A DNA stretch of 64,000 nucleotides from Ancistrus triradiatus (GCA_025084515.1 JAJAGP010000271.1:372001-436000), one strand, 5' to 3'; shown: positions 23,021 to 34,850, counted from the first letter of the stretch. Notes: a model not told the origin generated them from the letters alone. Program-made: numbers and translations.

Positions 23021-23472
23021 TGTGGTGATCTGCACTACATCGCCCACAATCCTCCGGTGGATCACGTGACTGTCGCCGACCAATCCGGGAGCCCTTCCCA
23101 GACCACAGGGTCTGGATTGTTTATATACAACACCTGGGCTACACTCTTTATAAACTCGGTTGTTTGAGACTCTCTTTGTGAAGTATTGTCTCGGTCGCGC
23201 CTGAGCATACCGAGCAGTCTGGATTTCTCGTGGTTTCCATGTTTTCTTCCTTGTTTTGCTATCCGTCCTCCGTATTGTTTTCCGCGATACTTCCGAGTGT
23301 TCCAGCGCTCACCCGTCTTCGCGTTTCCCCGGGAATTGATCCTGTTTTGCTTTGCAGTTTACATTCTGGTTTGTTCTGTTTCGTTTTTGTTAACCCTTTT
23401 TGTTATTTTGTTAATAAACTCTTTTTTCACTGGAATCTGCACACATCTCTTCCGTCCGTCCCGCTCGATACA
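23021..23472 (+). mobile_element. Probable gypsy-type LTR (solo or fragment)
   Basis: This segment is clearly G+C-richer than its surroundings and has LTR layout: a start 'tgtggtgatc', a TATA-like 'ctttataaactc' at about 23146, then 'gtgaagtattgtctcggtcg', a T-rich stretch, the polyadenylation signal AATAAA in 'gttaataaactc' (about 23408-23419) and an end 'ctcgataca'. Such a layout is typical of fish Ty3/gypsy LTRs. No internal gag-pol is attached. I could not find a matching target duplication, so the exact ends are uncertain. Open frames at 23186-23584 and 23230-23538 arise from it and are not genes. Confidence 0.6.
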
Positions 23473-24405
23473 TGTAGTTTGTTCCCACCCTACTTTGCAT
23501 CTGGAGTTCCTCATGCACAATGCAGACAAAACCGATGATTACTTATCAACAGAGAGACATGAATATGTGAATTTAAACTGCTGAGTGTGCAACATTGTAA
23601 AGATTTAGCAAATTGAGTGTGCAACTTAGACGTGGAACAGGATGAAATCATTATTACACATTTTTTACACAGACATGTACTAACAAACGCTGAAGCATAC
23701 TCTGCACTTTAAGAGTATCTAAAAAAAAGTCTGCCATCTTTGTGTTGGTATGGTCGATTAGTACCATAATACCATGAAACCCACACACTCAGTGTTCCAC
23801 GGAGCTGCTCAAGCACATCCAGTGTGCGGATCATAATAGGACGCTAATCTGCAGTTTGGCTCATTGCCAGGTTCACCATATGCACGGCAACCCATTACTG
23901 TGTGTTCCGACCATGATAAGCATATGGTTGGCCATTAGCCTTGATGGGACAGCTAGTGTGTCAAGTGGACGAGCAGGCTCCACTATAATGTCATCCATGG
24001 AAGAGGCATTAAGAGCTCAAGATGCAAATGAGGCGCAAAAGCAGTGACCAAATAGTAACGGAAATAAACCTGGAGTGAATAACTAAAGGAAAAATAAATC
24101 TACGCTAACAGTTCATTGTCTATAACGCCATAAAGGCGAGACGCTATAAATACAGTTTGGTTGCCTGAAAACAAACCTGGTTGAATATCAGGTGACACAC
24201 ATGCCAAATTCCCTTAGGCATTCGTCAACATGGGGACATCTGGAGAATACATGAATGAAAACTTCTTAGTAGAAAAATGGTCAAAGTATGTCAATGATTA
24301 TTAGGAAACAAACACATACGTATTGAACCTGCCAGGAAGAAGATGCAAGTGTTAAGTTGCAAATGAGGTGCAAAAACAATGACCAAACAAAAAAACTGAT
24401 CACAG
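23473..24405. other. Non-coding DNA
   Basis: No recognised gene or repeat family. Confidence 0.5.
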
Positions 24406-24562
24406 ATACAGCATTTAGCAGGCATCCTTATCATGATAACTGATATAATCTCACAATTACAACTGAGGGTTAAGGACCTTGTTGATAAACACAAAGCTTT
24501 TCAGTGCTGGGACACAAACCCTGAGGTCAACAGTCAAGCACTTAAACCACTGTATCACACTG
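24406..24562 (-). repeat. SINE-1, decayed, minus strand
   Basis: The reversed tail 'cagcatttagcaggcatcct' is followed by 'gagggttaaggaccttgttg' and 'caagcacttaaaccactg', the reversed order of SINE-1. The B box is mutated. Confidence 0.6.
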
Positions 24563-24860
24563 TCCACAAAAGTAATGCTAATAATGGTGATGGTACGCTA
24601 ATAATGGTAAGACATAATACATTCACCACAGTCTAAATTCAGTAATAACTAAAACTAAATCATTGGCTTGTTTATCAAACTATAATAATTAAAACCATAA
24701 TAATAATGCATTGCATTGCCCCTAATATAGCTAAACATTCAGCTTTATAGTTTGAGAAAAACTAGCCATTTCTCACTGTGTCAGTGGTGTTAGCATCTGT
24801 ATCAGAGTAATAAATCAGGGAAATGGTCATAATAATCCATTTATTCCCCTTAACCAATAC
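24563..24860. other. Non-coding DNA
   Basis: Contains a short direct duplication 'gctaataatggt' (about 24577 and 24597); otherwise no feature. Confidence 0.5.
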
Positions 24861-24932
24861 CAGATGTATAAACTTACACATTCTAGAAAGAGATATCAGT
24901 TATCTCCTTGTCCTTGTAAGTTTATACATCTG
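24861..24932. repeat. Perfect 17-bp inverted repeat, 38-base loop
   Basis: The left arm 'cagatgtataaacttac' (24861-24877) and right arm 'gtaagtttatacatctg' (24916-24932) are exact reverse complements. It could be the core of a small MITE or simply a DNA or RNA hairpin. No transposon family is recognised around it. Confidence 0.8.
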
Positions 24933-25249
24933 AGTGTAGGCTGATGATTTTGTATTCACCCAAACAGCCATTAGTAAAGAGAACATATGGCCTGGTCAGC
25001 AGTGTTATGATGTCCATGAAGACAGTCCTGATGGATTTGCTCCTAAACATCACTAAACAGAGAGTGAAAACATTCTGACCTGCTTGTGGCTACGTTTACA
25101 CTGAGTAGATACTGTGCATCATATTATTGTATACTGTCTATATAAATTCTTAAATACTGTATATTGCAACTTCAGCGTTTAAGATACAGTCAATAATAAG
25201 ATACGTCAGTATGTCCCAGCACTACCAAGATGTCACCCAAGGCAAGGCA
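24933..25249. other. Non-coding DNA
   Basis: No recognised feature. Confidence 0.5.
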
Positions 25250-25340
25250 AACTTACAATTGCTTGGACTGTACTGGAAGATTCTAAGATTTACAAGTTGC
25301 TCTGGATAAAAGCAGCTTCCAATGACTAAATGTAAATGGT
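25250..25340 (+). repeat. SINE-1 tail fragment
   Basis: The 3' part of a SINE-1: 'acaattgcttggactgta' then 'gttgctctggataaaagcag' and a tail 'gactaaatgtaaatg'. The head is missing. It abuts a second copy. Confidence 0.7.
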
Positions 25341-25518
25341 AAATGGTTAAGGACCAGAAGGACTAGGGTTCAAATTCCACCTCCGCCAAACTGCCACTGT
25401 TGGGCCAATGAGCATGACCCTTAACTCACAGCTACTTGTACTTGCTAAGATTGAACCAGTTGTAAGTCACTCTGGAGAGTGGTGTCTGCTAAATGCCTAG
25501 ATGTAGATGTAAATACGA
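25341..25518 (+). repeat. SINE-1 copy in tandem with the preceding fragment
   Basis: The head lacks the A box but keeps B-box-like 'gggttcaaattcc', then 'gccactgttgggccaatgag', 'cccttaactcacagct', 'gtaagtcactctgg' and the tail 'gctaaatgcctagatg'. Its first bases continue from the tail of the previous SINE, suggesting insertion into that A-rich tail. Confidence 0.75.
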
Positions 25519-25609
25519 TAAATCATAGCCTAAATCACTAGTCAGGTACTGAAATTTTGAAATGTTGCCCATTTCCTGTAACATTTTCCTCCCTTGTGTA
25601 GAGGCCAAA
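25519..25609. other. Non-coding DNA
   Basis: Short spacer. Confidence 0.5.
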
Positions 25610-26265
25610 TTCACTTAGTCATTCACAAACATAGCAAAACTAGACACATTAAATGTTCACAGAGGATGCAATGGCTATAAAAATGTCCGGGGTTCTTCAG
25701 GGATCCTTCACAGTTGGAGATTTGCAGAAAATGGAAGCATTTTGGGGTCATCCAATATCCAAATTTCCTATGACACACCACATCCATGACAACAAACTAC
25801 AAGAAAAAATACTAAAAGAAATCTAGATTCCTGTGGACAAATGAGCCTAAATTTGTGCTTATGGGCAACAAACATTCAGGGTGGGTTTAGTGTAGAAAGT
25901 GGGATGGTTATACAGACAAGAACCTAATCCCCATTGTAGGGTAGAGGATCTGAGGTGTTTAGTCTGTATTTTCTCCAAATGTCTTGGGTTTCTTTATGAA
26001 GAACCGTATCATTTTAAATGATGCTTCAGTTGGATTGTGGTTGGAGCTTCCAGCATTGCAGTGAGCCAAAACATGCATCCTAATCCACACAAATATGGTT
26101 TGGTGAAGAAAGAAATCAAGCTTTCACACAAGCCGTGTGCCCAGTGCTCTGACCTAAACCCAGTGAAAATTGGAAATGAATTCAAATGGAGAGGTTAAAA
26201 GAAAGAACCAAGGACCAGTTGAGGAGAGTCTCAGGTTCCTTGTTCTATATTCTCATCAAGCTTCA
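25610..26265 (+). pseudogene. Tc1-E transposase pseudogene, heavily decayed
   Basis: Translated in shifting frames it retains catalytic landmarks of Tc1-type DDE transposases: 'tgtggacaaatgagcct' at about 25833 encodes WTNEP (WTDE in active relatives, so the first Asp is now Asn); 'ggcaacaaacattcagggtg' follows; 'gtgagccaaaacatgcatcc' near 26062 corresponds to the xPKHAS block; and 'ctgacctaaacccagtgaaa' near 26150 corresponds to DLNPxE, with Glu changed to Lys. Stops and frameshifts occur throughout. I could not place its terminal repeats. Confidence 0.7.
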
Positions 26266-26560
26266 TAGAAGTCTTATCGCTGCTGCACAATGAACTATAC
26301 GCACAGGTCAACATCTGTGAAGACCTGTTTCCATTAACGGTTGTTAACCCATGTTTATTCATTTCTGCCAAAAAATCTGTAGCTAGCAAAAGTAGTTTCT
26401 GCCCATAGGGTACCATGATGTGTTAGGAACAGGATCGGACTTACCGTCTCATTTTTGGACACCCTCAAAGGAAAAAAACAGAAGAAGAGAAACTTCCACC
26501 AGTTGAAAAGTGTAGTCAAGCACCAGCTCAGACGGGCCATGGCTGCACTGACTTTGTCTT
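26266..26560. other. Non-coding DNA
   Basis: No recognised feature. Three overlapping minus-strand frames of 60-65 codons are chance. Confidence 0.5.
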
Positions 26561-26630
26561 TCAGCCCTGGAATCCAAACACGTAGCCCTTAACCACTCCA
26601 CTACCGCTTGAGATCTTAGAGGTCCTGCAT
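26561..26630 (-). repeat. tRNA-like head of a SINE or tRNA pseudogene
   Basis: On the minus strand there is a perfect A box TAGTGGAGTGG (26593-26603) and a 9-of-11 match to the B box, GTTTGGATTCC (26569-26579). Spacing is a little short for an intact tRNA and no cloverleaf stem pairs convincingly. Probably a tRNA-derived SINE head or a decayed tRNA, not a functional gene. Confidence 0.4.
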
Positions 26631-28469
26631 CTGTAAGAAGGGCCACTGTGCTTCTCCTCAGAGTAGGAAGCTACTGACAGAGGCACAAGTGTGACTTAGG
26701 TCCATTAAACCCCCCACTGCAGCTGTAAGTATCCCGAACAGGGTCTCAGCCACTGGCTACTGCAGCACAAGAAGCACCACGGGAGGGAGGGGAAAGAGGA
26801 AGATGAGGGAGAAAATAAGAGAGAGTAATGAAGGGGGCAGGGACAGCCAAGATGGTACCTTACAGAATATGGTTAAGCCACAAACAAAGGCAGGCCATCA
26901 CATCTTTATTGAGACTGGATGATGGCTAAGCTGGGCATTAGTACAACATTCCCAGTGTTTTTAGGTTTAGGTCTGGCTACAGAAGTAAGTTGTTTGTGGA
27001 TACATTTGAGGAACTAAACTGGCTAGCAAGTGTCGTAACATAGGATGTTATTCTTGTGTAAAACTACTCAAAACGCAAGCTAACATTAGAACACTTTAAA
27101 CCCTGCTAATAAAGTGCAGAAAATAAAATCACTAAATTCTATGTTTCACATTCGTGCAAGTTGGCTTAAGCTTGTCAGTGCTGGTCTAGTGCTGGTTTAG
27201 CTGGTTAACTCACATGGTCTTACTTGTCTTTCTGGTAAAGCAAGTTAACTAGTATAGTGACACACGTTCTGTTCATTGCTGTGTTTTTACTTTTTGCAGG
27301 TAAGGAATTCAATTAAATTTTACAAGTACTGTGCGCATAAACCATTTAAAAGAGTCACTGCATGTTGGGAACTCGACAGCTTCTTTGGATTGAAATTGAG
27401 AGCTAGCTGTTGGAATCAGCAGATTATGGGGACCTAAGTTCAAGCCCTAGACTGGGCCTTGCATCTCTGTCTGCACCCAGTGAATTCGGATAAGATTCAC
27501 TGGATAGGATAGGATCCTGTCCTAAGACAAGTGGGCACAGAGTGGGAACTTTCCGTTTTTATTCTCTCATCAGTCAGAAAGAAATGAGAGGAGTAGAAAG
27601 AATAAAAAGCTAGATACTGCCATCTATGTAATGGCAGCTACAGGTATAAAGCATTACTTCATACTTAAATACGTACTTATGTTTTTCCCAATCTAGAAAT
27701 AGACCAGTGTATCAGTCAGTTAGGCATAATGCAAACATCTGGGTTCTTAGAGAAAACAATCCACTAGAAACTCACTTGTACTGAGGAAATTTTACTACCA
27801 TATGGATGCAAGAGTTTTATCACTATGGAAATCCAAGGGTTGACAGGGCGGTGGGTGGGGGAAACAGAGAGTTGTCCCCCTAAATATAATCACAGTTAAC
27901 ACAACTATATCATTTAAATAGCTGAAAGAACTTGTGCTAATTATAGGTGCCAAAACAATGTCATGAAAGTCAAAGATTGCACTCTCCTTTTCATGTGCCT
28001 CACAGTGGCTTGATCCACTGCCTGCCATAACCTGAACTTATTTAAGGTAAATTATGTAAATTATAAGGTAATTTACATATGTATGTTGCCCTGTATTTAG
28101 TGGCATAATTCATTCCATTGCTTGTTTTTAAAAATGACTGCAGTAAGTACATTTTTCTGAAGAATATTTGGTTCGATTTCATTTGGCTATTCATTGAAAT
28201 ATTTCTTCATAACTGTACTGAAAGATCTACATATGTTTTGTAAAGCTATGATGGTTCTCAATTAAGATTCTGTTAGAGGAGATGAGTTTGGAAAACTACG
28301 CCCCTGTATAGTGTGCCATCTACAGACAATTCTTGGTAATACCAATTGAACATACTAAAACTTGTAGCTTATACATACATTTAATACAACAGTGCCTTTG
28401 GTAGTTGAGAAATTTTACTGCGTATTACCCCTCCCCAACACTTAAATGAATTGTATGCCCTTTGGTATG
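26631..28469. other. Non-coding DNA
   Basis: About 1.8 kb without a recognised gene. A weak tRNA-like B-box ('aagttcaagcccta') near 27430 may mark another very old SINE. A short near-repeat 'gtaaattat' lies at 28050-28075. Confidence 0.45.
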
Positions 28470-28474
28470 GATGT

Positions 28475-28711
28475 TGTCACGCCCACCGGCCGCCCGGCTC
28501 GCTGCACCTCTTGATCACGCGCACCTGTTCTTCGTTTCCCTCGTCATTTCCCTCACTATTTAACCCTCACTCTGTTCTCACTCCTTGTGGATTCACGATG
28601 TACCTACCCTGTCTCACCTCCCTGTCTGTTTCGTGTGAAAATAAACCACCTCACCTGCCAGTAAGCTCGCGTTTGTTTCCTGCTTCCCATCTACCGGCTT
28701 CGGCCATAACA
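28475..28711 (+). mobile_element. Solo LTR of a retrovirus-like retrotransposon
   Basis: The 237-bp unit begins TGTCACGCCC and ends CATAACA (TG...CA boundaries). It is flanked by a perfect 5-bp target duplication GATGT at 28470-28474 and 28712-28716. Inside are a TATA-like 'actatttaaccc' (about 28554), a C/T-rich stretch and the polyadenylation signal AATAAA (about 28641), giving a U3-R-U5 layout. The G+C-rich sequence stands out from its A+T-rich surroundings. No internal region is present, so it is a solo LTR left by recombination between the two LTRs, probably of a Ty3/gypsy element. Confidence 0.85.
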
Positions 28712-28716
28712 GATGT

Positions 28717-29534
28717 GTACATATCCAATCACAGACGTCATTCTGATGGGCTTATGGCATGAAATGGTTTGCCACAATTCCCAAACTGTTGAGACTAATT
28801 AATATGTACTGTGTAGTGTATGATATGTCAAAAGTAAGACTGCCAACCTAGATTGTCTGTAGTATAAGACTGGTAAGTATAAGACTATAAGACCAGTAGC
28901 CTACAAAACTGAGAGTGTATTTCAATACACTGACCATTGGCAGTCATGCTCATTTAACATACACGTTTCAAAGAGGCATATCTTTTTTTGGAATTTTTTT
29001 AATAAATTTTGGGAATATGGTTACGTTACATTCATAGGTTCACATTACACTTCATTAGGTCTCTAATAAATACGTTATTTTGTCCAAAACCCCACAACAC
29101 AGTCTTTCCCGGGCAAATAAGCTAAACATACTGTGATTAAGATGAAGGTTATATTTACTGCTTGTCCTGGTTCCCCAGAGAGCCCTCTTTCAGTCTAAGT
29201 AAAAGCTTTGATTAAGCTAACAGACTACATAATCACTGCCGAACGTTATTGACCAGCAGAGAGCTGTTATTGCTTATCCTCGAGAAAGAAAGTGGCTTAG
29301 AGAGAACTGACTGGAATACTAAATCTCACAGGATGTTGAAGCCTCCTGGTCTGATTTCTGAATAATTTATTAGCATAGGATGATAAGTTTAACTTGTTTT
29401 AGATTTTACAACATACAAATGTGTTATATTTTTACAACATCATCCATTTACTCACATCTAGGAAAAAATATTGGTAGCAAATCCAACTTCTAACATGGTT
29501 CTGAGTAACAAGTATTCAGAGAACAAGCAAAATA
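28717..29534. other. Non-coding DNA
   Basis: A+T-rich, without recognised features. Confidence 0.5.
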
Positions 29535-30650
29535 CAGTGGTGCTTGAAAGTTTGTGAACCCTTTAGAATTTTCTATATTTCTGCATAAATATGACCTAAA
29601 ACATAATCAAGTCCTAAACGTAGATAAAGAGAACCCAGTTAAACAAATGAGACAAAAATATTATACTTGGTCATTTATTTACTGAGGTAAATGATCCACT
29701 ATTACATAGTAATGAGTGGCAAATGTATGTGAACCTTTGCTTTCAGTATCTGCTGTGACCCCCCTGAGCAGCAATAACTGCAGATAAATGTTCCTGTAAC
29801 TGTTGATCAGTCCGGCTTGGAGGAATTTTAGCCCATTCCTCCGTACAGAACAGCTTCAGCTCTGGGATGTTGGTGGGTTTCCTCACATTGACTGCTCACT
29901 TCAGGTCCTTCCACAACATTTCCATTGGATTAAGGTCAGGACTTTGACTTGGCCATTCCAAAACATGAACTTTATTCTTCTTTAACCATTCTTTGGTAGA
30001 ACGACTTGTGTGCTTAGGGTCGTTGTCTTGCTGCATGACCCACCTTCTCTTGAGATTCAGTTCATGGACAGATGTCCTGACATTTTCCTTTTAGAAGTCT
30101 CTGAATCATTCAGGAATTCATGTTCCATCAATGATGGGCAAGCCGTCCTGGCCCGAGCAGGCCAAACAGGCCCAAAAAACCATGATACTACCACCCACCA
30201 TGTTTCACCAATGGGATAAGGTTCTTATGTTGGAATGCAGTGTTTTCCTTTTTTCAAACATAACACTTTTCTTTTAAACCAAAAAGTTCCAATGTGAGAG
30301 AGGCCTTGAGTTGCTTATAAGTTACCCTGGGGTCTTTTGTGACCTTGCCAACTATTACATGTCTTGCTCTTGAAGTGATCTTTGTTGGTCGACCACTATT
30401 GGGAAGGGTAACAATGGTAATACCTGCTAATATTAGAGGTTCACATACTTTTGCCACTCACTAATATGTAATATTGGATAATTTTCCTCAATAAATAAAT
30501 GACCAAGTATAATATTTTTGTCTCATTTGTTTAACTGCGTTCTCTTTATCTACCTTTAGGACTTGTGTGAAAATCTGATGATGTTTTAGGTCATATTTAT
30601 GTTGAAATATAGAAAATTCTAAAGGGTTCACAACCCTTCAAGCACCACTG
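29535..30650 (-). mobile_element. Tc1-A element, internally deleted (1116 bp)
   Basis: Flanked by TA (29533-29534 and 30651-30652). The left end is 'cagtggtgcttgaaagtttg' and the right end 'cttcaagcaccactg'. Both long inverted repeats are largely present: the left one spans about 29535-29740 and the right one about 30430-30650. Coding sequence is deleted at about 30290 ('aaaaagttccaatgtgagag'), removing the first catalytic region, and again near 30420 ('aacaatggtaatacctgcta'), removing the start of the gene. Confidence 0.92.
29740..30430 (-). pseudogene. Tc1-A transposase remnant
   Basis: The minus strand preserves the region of SGRPTKIT-x-RARHVIVGKV and KDPRVTYKQLKASLT (within 30254-30457) and, after the deletion, the C-terminal half including antisense versions of DNDPKH (about 30015-30035) and DLNPxE (about 29925-29940). 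The start codon, helix-turn-helix and first catalytic Asp are missing, so it cannot be functional. Confidence 0.85.
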
Positions 30651-30652
30651 TA

Positions 30653-32253
30653 CATGGGGACAAGAATCAGACCTTGGTCTCTGTAACTGTGTGACACCAA
30701 CATTACCTGCTGGGGTACTGCGTATCATAAAATGCTTGGTAGTATCGAAATACAATATCTAGCCAACATGAAAAATGTAAAAATCAGTTTCTGTTTTAAA
30801 CCTCAGTGAATCACAGCCCTAAGGCCAAATAATCTCATCTCTAGACTGTCACATGCACATATTACACGGCTGCTCAGAGAGATGACATGTGTCTGAAATC
30901 AGACAGCATTTATCTTGCGCACAAGTGCCTGTTTGATAGACTTGGGAATAAAGGGCAGGATAAAGCGCCGTTGCCGTGACGTTTAAAGTGGTGGGGTGTT
31001 GGTGGGGGTGAAGCGATTAAGGCTGGCAGTAGACTGCTTTGGGTCTGCTCTAACATGCTACAGCTTCAGTCAGCCTTAAACAATAGCTGAGAGACAGCTT
31101 GTTGGAGAGATTCGTAAAGGGGTGTGACCAATTCAGCAGGAGTGGCTGGAGGAGATAGTAAAGCTCTGGGTCAGTGCCAGCAACAGCGCCATCATCAGCA
31201 AAACCATGAACAATCGACGTACTGCAGCAAATGGATAGATATGGAAAGAGAAAAGGTCACAAGAAGCTCAGAAGCTGGACATATCTGTGCTGGCTAAAAA
31301 AATGCCATTAACAGTACAGAATAGAGCCTCAGATGATTATGCCTAGTGTTTGTTGTGCTGTATGCTGAGTTGGTTCCACACAAAAAGCTGCTCAATAAAT
31401 AGACTGGAGTAGCCTATGGGGCGTCATCAATAACATCGCTTTGATCAGTCATAAAATCATAGAAGCCACAGCACTTTCTGCTCTAAAGGGAACTGAAAGT
31501 ACACTGTGCGGTAAAACGTGTGATCCCTGACCTGGGTGGAGTTCTCCTCTCTATCCTGTTTTCTCAGCCTCACTCGGCATCCAGGAAACTGCACACTTCA
31601 CTTTACATGGAGAGAGGAAAAATGTGGGCTGGAAAATGATGTGTCGCCTGACAGAACGTGACGGAGAATTCATGAAAGTCAGCATGTCAACACCATGCAG
31701 CGTCTCTCAGCACTAAATGATCAACATCTATTCACATGACATCTGATTCAACTTTAGGGTGTGGGAGGCGTACCATCCCTGCTCCGAAAGCACACAAATA
31801 AAAAAATTTATTTTAGAGAAGATGTTTAGGAACATGTCGATCTGGCACAAAATAGCAAGGCAACATTGTTTCAGAGTCATTGTGTGGAGGATAATAAGAG
31901 GAAGAAGGATGCTGATGTTTTGAGAAGCATCCAAGAACAGAGGCTACAGCTGCTCTGTGAGTCAGACCAGTAGCTCTGGACTTTACTGGAAGACAGAAAG
32001 TCAAGCGGAGTTCAGCACTCACAATTCAGCACGTTCACGTCTAGACATTTCATGATAGCTACTGATATTTCTGACTATTTCTGCACTAATGGAACTAATG
32101 TCACTATAAACCTGGAACTATACTTTTTCTATTGGCCACTGGTCCAATTTCAACAGTACCAATTATATTTATGGTACCAATTATGTTGAGCTGTTTTTTC
32201 CAATACCAGAATTATTGGAATTGGACTGTTAAAGTTAGCATTTTAATCAAATA
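30653..32253. other. Non-coding DNA, repeat-free
   Basis: About 1.6 kb without recognised repeats or genes. The portion around 30840-31160 is less A+T-rich and includes 'tttatcttgcgcacaagtgc'; it could be a regulatory element, with no direct proof. Confidence 0.45.
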
Positions 32254-32488
32254 TTTGGGCACGCCTGGTTACATGACATATTTAGTTATTTTGTAAGGTG
32301 GTAATTTAATAATGTATGGAACAGTTTTGAAGCACAACTGGTGACTTCCATTGCTTGCTTTAGAACTGTTGGGCTCTAACGACCCCAACTAGGGGTCAAA
32401 AACATCAAAAAAGATGCCCAAATGTGAGCTATGGAGGTTCCTTTTATTTAGAAATCAACAAAACGTAATTAAACCACAGGTGCCCAAA
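32254..32488. mobile_element. Possible small MITE
   Basis: The left 'tttgggcacgcctgg' (32254-32268) and right 'ccacaggtgcccaaa' (32474-32488) form an imperfect terminal inverted repeat with a 9-bp perfect core TTTGGGCAC, about 235 bp apart. No coding capacity, and the target duplication is unclear, so this may be chance. Confidence 0.3.
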
Positions 32489-34332
32489 TTAGACTAGAAC
32501 CATACACTATGATTGTTTCAGCGTTCTCTCAAATTGATGGAAATGATCTAGAACCAGGCCTGGTGTCACAGGGTCATTTAGTGGGGAAAACCCACCTTTA
32601 CCCCCAAAAACCCACCTATCGTGGGTTCTCGATCTAGACCCCCCTGCACCCTGTTGCCCCTGCCCACACTGCCCCCCTGTGGCTTTCCAATGCCCCACTC
32701 ATTCCATAGTTCTGGCGCCAGGTGTGATTAGAACTCAAATTAACGTTGGATTAATGTTGGCTCCTGTTTGGGTCAGCGTTTTGTATGTGACGTAGAAAAA
32801 AACATTACAGTAAGATAAAAGCAACAATAAGTACATACTAAATCAGAATAAACTAGATTTAAAATACACCAAAGTCCAATTTAACCCCCTATAACAAAGC
32901 TCCTATAATATAATCTGGCTCCTGTTTGGCCAGAATCAGATGGCATTACTTAGCAATACTGAGGTTGAGTAAAACCTTATAATTACCAACCTAATTTATC
33001 ATTTCATTTAATTAATATCTCATCCACTTAGACCCAAGGTAAGGGATGTGTGGTTAAGCTAAATCAGCAGAACTGCAGTCTGCTAAATGAGATAATGCAG
33101 GGGTGTGTCTGTGCTTACTGAAACGAGATTTCTCCCGAGTGAATGCCCATGTCTAATACAGTTTAATACAGTTTTTCCTGTAAAGACTGACATGCCACAT
33201 ATAAGCCCTGTTTTGAGAGCAATCCAATCTAATAAATTGAATAGATAGTCTACGGATGCTAGCGCTGCTAGGCACGGTTACTATGCGCTCATGAAGACTT
33301 TTCTACCATGCTCATTTGTGGTTCCGATGACATCATGTGCTGCATTTGCGCAATGAACGTGAGGGCTTCATGGATTTGCTTTAGCAACCTTGCTATGCTA
33401 ATCCTCTCTGTATCGACCCAATTATAGTATACATGCTGCCGTAGCAATCAAAATGAAGTGCTATAAATGTGCACACATAATCTGGTTAGAGACCCCCCGG
33501 GGGCTTGGCATGCAAGGTATATTTTAGTCCTAGATCTGTAAAAAGCCAAGGATGACTCACAGATAAATCTTGGTACAAAATGAATGCATAAGAAGTAGCT
33601 GACATTTGCTAACTAGCCATAAGCGCAACTCAATGCTAAGGTGTTCACTTAATTACATATAAGGACTCGAATGGAAGCGGTGGGTGATTAATGTCCATTT
33701 AAACTTTGCCCTCTTGCTATTGATCCCTGGAGCCATTTTAGGAAATCAAATGCAAATAAATGTGTACACCGACAGCTTAATGAAAGGAAGTATTCTCTAT
33801 TCCTAACAACACAGACGACCTTGCTTCAAATATATGCATGATTTTACAGCACACCCATAAAACGTTTTACATACTGTTCATCATTAATGGCAAAGGACCA
33901 GAATATAATGGTAATAAATAAAACAAGGGTCTTATTCAAGAAAAAGATGGAGGAAGCAGACTCTATAGAAGAGGAAGAGCCACAGGCAGAGAAGAGGGAT
34001 TAACCCAGGTTGTTGAGACTCCACTGGCTACTGAAGGACATTTTAATTGGGCCTCTTTTGTCCCCAAATTTGACAATCCTGTGTGGCCTTTCAGGAGCTC
34101 CTACAAAGCATGGGAGAGAGGAAAAAGCACGGCCTTCTGAGGGTCCATCCTTCAACTATCTGAACAAAGTCCAATTAAAACCAACAGTAAACAGAGATTA
34201 AGGCAGACAACAGCGTCTTGGCCATATATGCTTAGAGAAAGACTGAGGACACCAATTTATAATAAAAATAATCAGAGCAATAGACACAAACTTCATTTTC
34301 ATTTTTAGATTATTCATTCTCGGTGGAAAATT
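32489..34332. other. Non-coding DNA, mostly repeat-free
   Basis: About 1.8 kb. It includes a short C-rich patch (32590-32700). The part around 33960-34230 has higher complexity and could be a conserved block. No coding gene is recognised. Confidence 0.45.
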
Positions 34333-34625
34333 AGAGTGTGGGGCACTTGGTTGGCACAGCAATCTGTCAATCTTGACTCTTGCCCATTACAGGAACCTGG
34401 ATTCAAGTCCCAGTGGTGCCTTCCTGTCCGGGTTGGGCATCACATGCAGACACAATTGGCTGTGTCTGAGGGAGGAGAGGCTGGCTGAGGGATCATCACC
34501 CATCAGTGCAACAGTGATCCCTGCTCAAACCTGCAGTGGACTGGCATCCCATCCACGGCATGCTTACGCTTGCACCCTGTGGTCTCTGGTGATGGATTCC
34601 AGAGCCTGTGACCCTGACCATTAGA
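34333..34625 (+). repeat. SINE-2, tRNA-derived, with 3' repeat tail
   Basis: The head carries a tRNA-like B box in 'ggattcaagtcccagtggtg' (about 34392). The body reads 'cacaattggctgtgtctgag', 'gctggctgagggatcatcac', and the end 'gatggattccagagcctgtg' with 'accctgaccatt' resembles the dispersed repeat tail seen at 2995 and 57000. Partial copies lie at 9985 (-), 34753 and 63499. Confidence 0.65.
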
Positions 34626-34752
34626 GGGGGAGTTATGGCATGAAGACAGTTTTTGTATTATATATAAGTAATATTATGCTAATAAAATAAGAATATATAT
34701 TAGACAAAATAAAATAAGAATATACAATAAGAATAAATGTTAGGCTTTCCAA
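34626..34752. other. A+T-rich spacer
   Basis: Repeated 'aataagaatata' units give a low-complexity patch between the two SINE-2 pieces. Confidence 0.5.
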
Positions 34753-34850
34753 TATGTATGGCAGTCCAATACGCTAGCTCACCCCAGGACTGAGTCTAAG
34801 GAAGGGGAAGTCATTGAGGGATCATCCCCTGGCACGTCAACATGTAAGAC
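34753..34850 (+). repeat. SINE-2 fragment
   Basis: 'gcagtccaatacgctagctc' parallels 'cagtggtccaatacgcaaca' at 63503, and 'cattgagggatcatcccctg' parallels 'ggctgagggatcatcacc' at 34484. Partial and decayed. Confidence 0.5.
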
